In this document: positions 1 to 6,026 of the stretch, piece by piece | Numbering within the stretch: position 1 is the first letter of the stretch | Layout of the letters: each line of letters starts with the position of its first letter | Origin: JAUVXJ01 sp034430275 | GTDB taxonomy: Bacteria; Chloroflexota; Anaerolineae; UBA7937; B3-Chlor | Assembly (NCBI GenBank): GCA_034430275.1 | Contig: DAOUEW010000289.1 | Span: forward strand, 1-22,398 | Reading direction: 5' to 3' | DNA length: 22,398 nt | Notes under the pieces: model-generated | What the model saw: the letters and a program-made list of their open reading frames with translations, nothing else | What the model was told of the DNA's origin: nothing | Database searches by the model: none | Translations under genes and position numbers: made by a program

Positions 1-300
1 TCCGAGCCAGGTGCGAGGCCTGCTGCCGTGCATCGCCACTCGGAGCTGTGGTCTCTTCCCCATGGGGAGCGGTCGCTGTGAAGGGAAGACCCAGGAGATG
101 GAGAAGCTCTCTCCGGCGCGGAGAGCTCGAGGCCAACAGAATATGTGTCATGGCTTTGCCCCCTGCTGGCATCATGGTATATTCTTACCCGAGTGTGGTC
201 GCGCCCAGGACCCTGGGACATGCCAGCGATCGCCTCGGAGTCCGAGCCAGCAGGTCGGGTCGCTCAGTGCGGCGTGGCGGCTGTGCACAGGAGGATGGTG
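1..300. other. Upstream non-coding stretch
   Basis: I see no supportable gene here. The open frames that cross it have no family resemblance and run out in alternative frames of the amidohydrolase gene. It holds a possible promoter near 156-183 and an AGGAGG Shine-Dalgarno site at 289-294 for the downstream gene. The 10-mer at positions 1-10 recurs at 241-250, which can be chance. Confidence 0.5.
156..183 (+). promoter_or_regulatory. Possible sigma70-type promoter for the amidohydrolase gene
   Basis: TTGCCC at 156-161 is followed after 16 nt by TATATT at 178-183. The TTGnnn -35 type matches the better promoters in this window. The leader to the proposed start at 301 would be about 110 nt. 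This is sequence pattern only and is the weakest of the spaced promoters reported here. Confidence 0.35.
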
Positions 301-1224
301 TTGACGCGTGTATCGAAACCGATACGGGAACTGACGTTTGTGCCTGTAGTTGACTTCCACGTACATATCATGGATCCTGCTCATCTGCAGCCGTGGGCGC
401 AGGAGTACCTGGCGACCTCCACCGGCCATGACATGGCGCACTTGGCTAAGCTTTTTTCTTCGGCTGAACTCCTGGTGGAGATGCTGCGGGACAACGGAGT
501 AGACTACGCCGTCGTACTGGCCGAGATCAGTCCCATCACCACCGGGGTGATAAGCAACGAGGCGGTGGCCGCATTCTGTCGGAACCAGGAGGCGTTAGTA
601 CCTTTCGCCAACATCAATCCGTTCTTGACCAGCGATCCCGTGGCCAAGCTGGAACGGTACATCCTCGACCTGGGCTTCAAGGGGCTCAAGCTGTACCCCA
701 CCTACCAGGGGTTCTACGCCAATGATAGCATGGTCTACCCGCTGTACGCCAAGGCTCAGGAGCTGGGCATCCCCGTGATGATTCACACCGGCTCTTCGAT
801 CTTCAGGGGGGCCAGGTTGAAGTATGGCGATCCGCTGTGGATCGATGACGTGGCTGTTGACTTCCCTGAACTCACCCTGATCCAGGTGCATGGCGGCCGA
901 GGTTTCTGGTATCGACGAGCCTTCTTCCTGGCGCGTTTGCACAGCAATGTGTACGTGGAGATAGCGGGACTGCCGCCGCACAAGCTGCTCGACTACTTCC
1001 CCAAGCTGGAGAAGAGCGCCGGCAAGGTCATCTTCGGGTCGGACTGGCCCGGCCTTCAGAGCATCCGGCGCAACGTGGAGGCCATTCGCTCTTTGCCCCT
1101 CAGCGAGAAAACGAAGGCCAAGATCCTGGGAGGCAACGCGATTTGTTTTCTGGACGGTGCGCTTCCTGCGGCTCTCGATGAGTCCAGCGCCGCCGGAGCC
1201 CGCGCTGAGAATAGTGTGGCTTAG
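301..1224 (+). CDS. Amidohydrolase-2 family metal-dependent hydrolase/decarboxylase
   Basis: A TIM-barrel hydrolase of the amidohydrolase_2 (PF04909) type. The N-terminus carries the HxH metal motif in DFHVHIMD (about residues 18-25). GLKLYPTYQG, MIHTGSS (metal His), QVHGG (second His) and the C-terminal FGSDWPG, with the usual catalytic/metal Asp, follow in the family order. These motifs support a zinc-type hydrolase or decarboxylase, but the substrate cannot be read from sequence. I chose TTG at 301 because AGGAGG (289-294) lies 6 nt upstream, giving 307 aa. ATG 295 abuts that site with no spacing, and GTG 340 is another possible start. The roughly 20 residues after the last conserved helix are Ala/Ser-rich and look like a disordered tail. 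The gene stops 12 nt before the next, so the two are probably co-transcribed. Confidence 0.85.
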   Translation: MTRVSKPIRELTFVPVVDFHVHIMDPAHLQPWAQEYLATSTGHDMAHLAKLFSSAELLVEMLRDNGVDYAVVLAEISPITTGVISNEAVAAFCRNQEALVPFANINPFLTSDPVAKLERYILDLGFKGLKLYPTYQGFYANDSMVYPLYAKAQELGIPVMIHTGSSIFRGARLKYGDPLWIDDVAVDFPELTLIQVHGGRGFWYRRAFFLARLHSNVYVEIAGLPPHKLLDYFPKLEKSAGKVIFGSDWPGLQSIRRNVEAIRSLPLSEKTKAKILGGNAICFLDGALPAALDESSAAGARAENSVA

Positions 1225-1236
1225 AAGAAGACCATC

Positions 1237-2127
1237 ATGCTGCAATGGAAACCTAGACGACTTCTTGGTGTTGGGGTAGGCATTGGTGCGATATTGCTGA
1301 TCCTGGCGCTGGACGCTGTGTTGCTGGGCGCTTTGACGAGTCAGCCCTTCTCCTTTTCCTCTTTCGTCATGGGTTTGCTGGTCGCTTTGTCTTTGCTGGC
1401 CTTGGCCCTGATTCTCTATCAGATCTATGGGCTCGTCAGCTTGAAGTACCTCCTTGGGCGCGACAGCATCACTATCTCCTGGGCCAGACGACAGGAGATC
1501 ATACCGTTGGCGGCCATTGAATCGATAACACCGCTCGCGGAGCAGGGCGGGGCCTTGGTGAGGAGGGGCTTCCACTATCCCGGCTACAACATCGGCAAGG
1601 GGCGGCACGGTTAAGGGCGTGACCTGCTCGCCTACTCCAACGGTCGCCTGTCCGATGAGCTGTTGATCACCACGGCCGCCGTCTCGTACCTCATCTCTCC
1701 CGCCAAGTCCACCGGGTTTCTTTCGGCGGTCCGAGCGCGGAAGAGGCTGGGCCCTGCCCGGAAGCTCGAGCAGGAGAGGATGGAAGGCGGCCTTGCGGGA
1801 TTGCCGGTGTGGCGTGACTGGACGGCTCTGGGTCTGGTGTCGTCGGCAGCCGTGGCCAACGCCGGTCTCTTCGCCTACATCGCCTTTCGCTACCCAAGCC
1901 TGCCGGAAATCGTGCCTCTGCTCTCGGAGGCGGGGCAGGTTACGCTCATCGGGGCCAGAGAGGAGTTGTTCGAGCTCCCCCTGATAGGATTGGTGGTAGT
2001 TCTAGCCAACACGGCTCTGGGGTTGGTCTTGCACCGACAAGAGCGTCTTATCACCTATGCCCTGGGCGTCATTGCCCTCTTGGTGCAGATTCTGGTCTGG
2101 TCGGCGGCGATGGGCGCCATAGGCTGA
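1237..2127 (+). pseudogene. PH-like-domain membrane protein interrupted by an in-frame stop
   Basis: Two open segments, 1237-1614 and the continuation from 1615 to 2127, lie in the same reading frame and are separated only by TAA at 1612-1614. Joined, they give about 296 codons. The order is two N-terminal membrane helices (about residues 9-31 and 41-63), a soluble PH-like part with the typical YPGYNIGKGR stretch that runs straight into the stop, continuation through GRDLLAYSNGR and SYLISPAKSTGF, then three hydrophobic segments at the C-terminus. Both halves therefore belong to one bacterial PH-type membrane protein of unknown role. A single substitution would restore the frame. It may be a young pseudogene, a sequencing error, or (less likely) a readthrough site. 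If translation reinitiates, ATG 1663 is available, without a convincing ribosome site. Confidence 0.7.
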
Positions 2128-2163
2128 GGAGCCTCGACACCGACGGCGGGGAGCAGCCCGCTC

Positions 2164-2802
2164 TCAGGGGCCGACGAGGGCGTGTCGCTGAAGCCGTCTG
2201 AGCAGTTGCTTGCGCCTTCTCTGAAGGATCCTCTGGTAGGACTCCGAAGTGATGCGGTCTACGGTCATGATCAGGGCGTCCTCGCGGTTGTCGGAGTAGT
2301 AGCGGGGCCTCCGACCGACTACCTTGAAGCCGTACTTCCGATAGAGGTTCTGAGCCACGAAATTGGTGACCCGTACCTCCAGGGACATCAGGGTGGCGTC
2401 CAACTCGAGGGCCTTCTCGATCGCCGTGACTAGCAGCAACTGGCCGATGCCCCGTTCTCTGTACTTGGGCTCGACCGCTATGGTGCTGATGTGGGCTTCC
2501 TGTGCGGCGATCCAGAACCCACAATAGCCCACCATGGGACGATTGTCCTGCGTGCTGGTCTGAGCCCAGCGCTGGATCCGCTTCAGCAGATGCGCGCCCT
2601 CTTCCGGTGGTTCTTCCTCGAGCTCTTCAGGGAGTTGCCGGCGCGCCACGAAGTAGTGCGCCAGGCGGTTCTGAGCGACCTCGTAGCGATAGGCGCGCGC
2701 CGGCCAGGGGTTGGGAAAGGCCTGCCGCTCGATCTCCACCAACTCGGGGATATCCTCCAGCTTCATCGGCTCTACCACGTAGGGTAGCTCATCTCGATCC
2801 AT
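2164..2802 (-). CDS. rimI: RimI-like N-terminal protein acetyltransferase (GNAT)
   Basis: A GNAT-fold acetyltransferase of the RimI type, a family known to acetylate protein N-termini such as ribosomal S18. The acetyl-CoA site is visible as ISTIAVEPKYRERGIGQLLL (R/QxxGxG/A, about residues 105-124), followed by LEVRVTNFVAQNLYRKYGF with the conserved Tyr near residue 154. At 212 aa it is longer than the roughly 150 aa of E. coli RimI. The excess comes from an acidic insertion of about 35 residues (55-90, including EELEEEPPEE) between strands and from a basic C-terminal tail rich in Arg. I chose ATG 2802, which overlaps the tsaB stop by 14 nt and suggests translational coupling; longer in-frame starts would lie deep inside tsaB. 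It is the last gene of the tsaE-tsaB-rimI operon, an arrangement common in bacteria. Confidence 0.88.
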   Translation of the reverse strand: MDRDELPYVVEPMKLEDIPELVEIERQAFPNPWPARAYRYEVAQNRLAHYFVARRQLPEELEEEPPEEGAHLLKRIQRWAQTSTQDNRPMVGYCGFWIAAQEAHISTIAVEPKYRERGIGQLLLVTAIEKALELDATLMSLEVRVTNFVAQNLYRKYGFKVVGRRPRYYSDNREDALIMTVDRITSESYQRILQRRRKQLLRRLQRHALVGP

Positions 2803-3487
2803 GGTCCTGTTCACCGATCTTGGGATAGTGCAGATACAGAGGCTCGAGACTCGCCAACTCGTCACCTCCTCGCGTTCGGAACTGCTCCCAGCCCAGTTCG
2901 GCAAGGTATGCAGCCCTGCGAAGAGAGGAGGCACGAGGGGCGATGGCGGCTCGGCTCCCGAGTTGCGCGGTGAGCGCGCAGTGCAAGGGCTCGTCTATCT
3001 CCCCGCAGAACAAGGTGCGGTCGTCCACCCAGTTGGACAGCTCCTCTACTGTAGCTAGTTGGTAGTCGGTGGTCCGTTGCCATCCGTTCTCCGTCCTGTG
3101 GTACAGGGCCGCACAGAAACGGCCTCTCCCCGCCTGAAGAATGGCACAGATGGGCAGTGGCTGGTCGTAATGGGTATAGGCCACGATATCCAGGGTGGGG
3201 ATGCCTATGATAGGTGTTCCAAGGTAGGAGCACAAGCCCTTCGCCACACTCAGCCCGATACGCAGCCCTGTGAAGGAACCTGGTCCCAGAGCCACGGCCA
3301 CTGCGTCCAATTGCTGCGGCGACAGCCTCTGGTTGTCCATCAAGCGCACGACAGTGGGCATCAACTCCACGGTGTGGTTCATGGACGTGTGCCACGAGGA
3401 TTCGGCCAAAGCACCCTCTTGTGTGTCATACAGGGCTACGCTGGCGTACTCGGTGGCTGTGTCGATGGCCAGGACGGTGGGACTCAT
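2789..3487 (-). CDS. tsaB: tRNA threonylcarbamoyladenosine biosynthesis protein TsaB
   Basis: TsaB partners TsaD and TsaE in making N6-threonylcarbamoyladenosine at position 37 of ANN-decoding tRNAs, in the cytoplasm. Family signatures are VLAIDTATEYASVAL near the N-terminus and GPGSFTGLRIGLSVAKGL at about residues 68-85 (ATG 3487 numbering), both characteristic of the ASKHA-fold TsaB. The length of about 232 aa is normal. ATG 3487 is preceded by GGAG with 8-nt spacing. GTG 3493, overlapping the tsaE stop as GTGA, is an alternative that adds two residues. tsaB is translationally linked to tsaE upstream and overlaps rimI downstream. TsaD, which carries the catalytic step, is not in the window. 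Confidence 0.95.
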   Translation of the reverse strand: MSPTVLAIDTATEYASVALYDTQEGALAESSWHTSMNHTVELMPTVVRLMDNQRLSPQQLDAVAVALGPGSFTGLRIGLSVAKGLCSYLGTPIIGIPTLDIVAYTHYDQPLPICAILQAGRGRFCAALYHRTENGWQRTTDYQLATVEELSNWVDDRTLFCGEIDEPLHCALTAQLGSRAAIAPRASSLRRAAYLAELGWEQFRTRGGDELASLEPLYLHYPKIGEQDHGSR

Positions 3488-3489
3488 GG

Positions 3490-3990
3490 TCACGACTCCA
3501 GTTCGCCTCTCAGGCCCTCGAGAAGAAGACGATAGGAGTTACCCTTGGACTTCACCGTGACGTGTCGATGGTCATCACCGGCATGAGTCAGGATCAGGTA
3601 CAGAAACTGCACGGGCAGGATCGCGTGGGCCTTTTCGGCCCACTCCAAGAGGCAGATGCCGTCACCATAGAAATACGAATCGATGCCTGCTTGCACGATC
3701 TCTTCGGGACTGCTCAGCCGGTAGAGGTCCACGTGGTAGATCTTCCCCTTCTGCCCCTGATACTCGTTGACCAGGGTGAAGGTGGGGCTGGTGATAGGCG
3801 CGGTAACGCCTTGCGCGCGTCCAACTGCCTGGATGAGGGTCGTCTTTCCTGTCCCCAACTCTCCTTCCAGGCAGACTAACTCGTGCCCGTCAAGCAGCCG
3901 ACCTAGCACGCTGCCTAGCCTCTGGGTCTCGACTGGGCTGTGACTGACGAAGGTGAAACCTTCGGCGTCCACGTCCATGACATCTCTCAC
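3490..3990 (-). CDS. tsaE: tRNA threonylcarbamoyladenosine biosynthesis ATPase TsaE
   Basis: TsaE is the P-loop ATPase that resets the TsaB-TsaD complex during t6A synthesis. Walker A is GELGTGKT (about residues 43-50). The family-typical SPTFTLVNEY (68-77), HVDLYRL (86-92) and LLEWAEKA (114-121) follow in order. At 166 aa it is a normal size. The first in-frame start is GTG 3990; ATG 3978 gives an equally good N-terminus and sits about 25 nt from the predicted transcription start, so it may be the true one. The gene is first in the operon, directly behind a strong promoter at 4011-4039. The reading is secure; only the start is open. Confidence 0.95.
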   Translation of the reverse strand: MRDVMDVDAEGFTFVSHSPVETQRLGSVLGRLLDGHELVCLEGELGTGKTTLIQAVGRAQGVTAPITSPTFTLVNEYQGQKGKIYHVDLYRLSSPEEIVQAGIDSYFYGDGICLLEWAEKAHAILPVQFLYLILTHAGDDHRHVTVKSKGNSYRLLLEGLRGELES

Positions 3991-4010
3991 GATCGGTAGA
4001 GGTCAGCAGG

Positions 4011-4039
4011 ATTATACCGACTTTACTGGGGGCGAACAA
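4011..4039 (-). promoter_or_regulatory. Sigma70-type promoter of the tsaE-tsaB-rimI operon
   Basis: On the minus strand, TTGTTC (4034-4039) and a consensus TATAAT (4011-4016) are separated by exactly 17 nt. The predicted start of transcription is near 4004, giving a leader of roughly 13 nt to GTG 3990 or 25 nt to ATG 3978. This is sequence pattern only, but the -10 match is perfect. Confidence 0.75.
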
Positions 4040-4225
4040 GCACCGGTGACAGGGCACTCAGGAACGGCCTGGGAGCCGTCACTTCGTCGCAGAGGCCATG
4101 TCAAAGGGCGGGACGGCGGCGCCAGTGCTGTGTCGGGCACGACTAACCACCTTGATTCACGCCTTCTCACTGCGGTTCGGACCTCCCGCATTCTGCCTGG
4201 CCAACTAGTCAGACTCCACAAAGTG

Positions 4226-4244
4226 TGATACTATACTGGGCATT
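4226..4244 (+). promoter_or_regulatory. -10 element against the start codon (leaderless promoter candidate)
   Basis: TATACT at 4232-4237 ends 7 nt before ATG 4245. An overlapping alternative, GATACT at 4227-4232 with a preceding TGT, resembles an extended -10. Initiation 6-8 nt downstream would place the transcript end at or within a few bases of the ATG. No Shine-Dalgarno sequence is present and no good -35 is visible. Confidence 0.55.
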
Positions 4245-4982
4245 ATGCGCTATCTCGTGATATCTGACATACATGGAAACCTGGCTGCCCTCGAGGCGGT
4301 GCTCGACGACGCAGGGATGGACACCGTAGACCAGGTCTGGTGCCTGGGGGACGTTGTGGGTTACGGACCCTGCCCCAACGAGTGTGTTGAGCGCCTCAGG
4401 GAGTTTCCGGACTACCTGTGTGTGGCCGGCAACCACGACTGGGCTGCCATCAGCAGGATAAGTATCGCCGAGTTCAACCCCAGCGCCCAGGTGGCATGTC
4501 GGTGGACGGCCGAACAGTTGAGTCCGGACAACGTCGACTACTTGGCGAACTTGCCCACACGGATCGTGGCGGGCAACTGCACGCTGGTGCACGGGAGCCC
4601 TCGGGAGCCGATCTGGGAGTACATCATCTATCCATCCACGGCCCAACTCAACTTCCAATTCTTCGACACGCAGTTGTGCTTCGTAGGCCATACCCATGCC
4701 CCCGCGATCTTCCGGGAGGAGACCTCGACTCGCAAGTTCGAGATCAGTATTCCTGTTCCCTCTACCCCGATTGTGATCAACGAAGAACGCCTGATCATCA
4801 ACCCTGGTAGCGTGGGACAACCACGGGACGGCGACCCCGATGCCGCATACATGGTGTTCGATTCTGATTCCAAGAGCGTTGAGTATCGTCGAGTGCCGTA
4901 CGACGTGGACGCTACGCAAGGATTGATGATGGAAGAAGGTCTGCCGGAGAGTCTCATCAGTCGACTGAACTTCGGCTGGTAG
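4245..4982 (+). CDS. Calcineurin-like metallophosphoesterase (YfcE/MJ0936 type)
   Basis: A small cytoplasmic binuclear-metal phosphoesterase of the YfcE/MJ0936 group. All metal motifs are present in order: SDIHGN (D8, H10), LGDVVGYGP (D36), AGNHD (N63, H64), LVHGSP (H116) and FVGHTHAP (H149, H151), followed by INPGSVGQPRD, which is typical of the subfamily. At 245 aa it is complete. Relatives hydrolyse phosphodiesters in vitro; the physiological substrate is not predictable from sequence. The start is fixed by the N-terminal strand MRYLVISDIHGN. There is no ribosome-binding site, and a -10 box lies immediately upstream, so translation is probably leaderless. The DUF4349 gene follows after 69 bp on the same strand. 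Confidence 0.92.
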   Translation: MRYLVISDIHGNLAALEAVLDDAGMDTVDQVWCLGDVVGYGPCPNECVERLREFPDYLCVAGNHDWAAISRISIAEFNPSAQVACRWTAEQLSPDNVDYLANLPTRIVAGNCTLVHGSPREPIWEYIIYPSTAQLNFQFFDTQLCFVGHTHAPAIFREETSTRKFEISIPVPSTPIVINEERLIINPGSVGQPRDGDPDAAYMVFDSDSKSVEYRRVPYDVDATQGLMMEEGLPESLISRLNFGW

Positions 4983-5051
4983 GGGCGACTGGAACCCTGG
5001 GGCCTGTAGCTTCGTCTTAGAAGTAGAGAGCAGGCTGAGAGGAGGCCAGAG

Positions 5052-5972
5052 ATGAGAAAAAGAGCCGCTTGTCTAACCGTGATCATAGCCATGTCCGTGC
5101 TCGTAGGAGGGTGCGCGCTGGGGGCCCCCGCGCCGACGTCGCTGGGGCGCGAGGACGTGGTGAGTGCGGAGATGGTGCCAGCCATGGCGCCCGAGGCGGA
5201 AGCGCCCATGGAGGCCATGGAAGAGTCGAGGGACATGGGTTTGGGCGCCGGGGACGCGGTCAGCGATCGGATGATCGTCCGTACCGCGAGCCTCTCGCTC
5301 GTGGTCAAGGACACCGAACAGACCCTAGAGGACATAGAGCGATTGGCCACGGAGCTGGAGGGATACGTATCCAATCTACAGACCTGGCGCTACAACGACC
5401 AACTGGCAGGAAGTGTGACCGTGCGTATCCCCGAAGGGTCCTTCGACCAGGCCAGAGAGCGCATCAAGGAGCTTGCCATAGAGCTCGAGAGCGAGAACGT
5501 TTCGGGTCAGGACGTGACCGAGGAGTACGTGGACCTCGAGGCTCGCCTCCACAATCTGGAGGTGGCCGAGGTGGAGCTCTTGGAGCTCCTGGATTCAGCC
5601 CAGGAGACCCATAAGGATGCGGAGAGCATTCTGGCTATCTACAACGAGATCACCAACGTCAGGCAGCAGATCGAGCAGATCAAGGGCAGGATGCAGTATC
5701 TGGAGAACTCGTCGGCCCTGGCCACCCTGACTATCACCGTGACGCCAGAGGAGATCGAGGAGCCTGTCGTGGAGCCGGGTTGGGAACCGCTCAGGCAGGC
5801 GAGGGACGCCCTGCGGGCTCTGGTCAACGCGCTGGAGTTCCTGGCCGATGTGCTGATCTGGGCTGCGTTGTTCCTCCTGCCACTCGGGGCCATCCTCGCA
5901 GCGCCATTGGTGCTGGTGTGGCTGATCTGGTACCTGCGGAGACGCCGGAGAAGAGCATCCAAAGCAAACTAG
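5052..5972 (+). CDS. DUF4349 lipoprotein with C-terminal membrane anchor
   Basis: The N-terminus is a lipoprotein signal: MRKR, a hydrophobic stretch and VGGC with Cys21 as the expected lipidation site. A low-complexity Ala/Glu/Met-rich linker follows (about 25-75). The DUF4349 domain then starts at RMIVRTASLSLVVKD and includes EGYVSNLQTWRYNDQLAGSV, VSGQDVTEEYVDLEARL and a predicted coiled coil (about 165-225). One transmembrane helix (about 265-292) ends in a run of Arg residues, implying a cytoplasmic tail. The domain therefore sits outside the membrane, held at both ends. The function of DUF4349 is unknown. GGAGG at 5041-5045 lies 6 nt before the ATG. Transcription ends at the hairpin 5991-6020. 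Confidence 0.88.
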   Translation: MRKRAACLTVIIAMSVLVGGCALGAPAPTSLGREDVVSAEMVPAMAPEAEAPMEAMEESRDMGLGAGDAVSDRMIVRTASLSLVVKDTEQTLEDIERLATELEGYVSNLQTWRYNDQLAGSVTVRIPEGSFDQARERIKELAIELESENVSGQDVTEEYVDLEARLHNLEVAEVELLELLDSAQETHKDAESILAIYNEITNVRQQIEQIKGRMQYLENSSALATLTITVTPEEIEEPVVEPGWEPLRQARDALRALVNALEFLADVLIWAALFLLPLGAILAAPLVLVWLIWYLRRRRRRASKAN

Positions 5973-5990
5973 CAAGCGAGCTGGGCACAG

Positions 5991-6020
5991 AGAGGGGCGT
6001 GATTGCGGTCACGCCCCTCT
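5991..6020 (+). terminator. Hairpin terminator between convergent genes
   Basis: AGAGGGGCGTGA (5991-6002) pairs perfectly over 12 bp with TCACGCCCCTCT (6009-6020) around a 6-nt loop. On the plus strand it is followed by a modest T-rich stretch (TTCGGTTTC), fitting an intrinsic terminator for the DUF4349 gene 18 bp upstream. The cNMP/PH gene ends just beyond it on the other strand, so the hairpin may serve both; the minus-strand trailer has no T tract. Confidence 0.75.
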
Positions 6021-6026
6021 TCGGTT

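Noticed and set aside
1..250. 10-mer direct repeat at 1-10 and 241-250
   Set aside because: Ten bases recur by chance in a window of this size, and the flanks do not match.
310..325. GTATCG-AAAC-CGATAC inverted repeat near the amidohydrolase start
   Set aside because: A 6-bp stem inside the first codons. It is too short to call an operator, and a later start at GTG 340 would only make it leader sequence.
595..1608. Long antisense open frame (337 codons) opposite the amidohydrolase gene
   Set aside because: It mirrors a gene with clear family motifs, crosses two genes and has no recognisable domain. Stop-free antisense frames are expected at this base composition.
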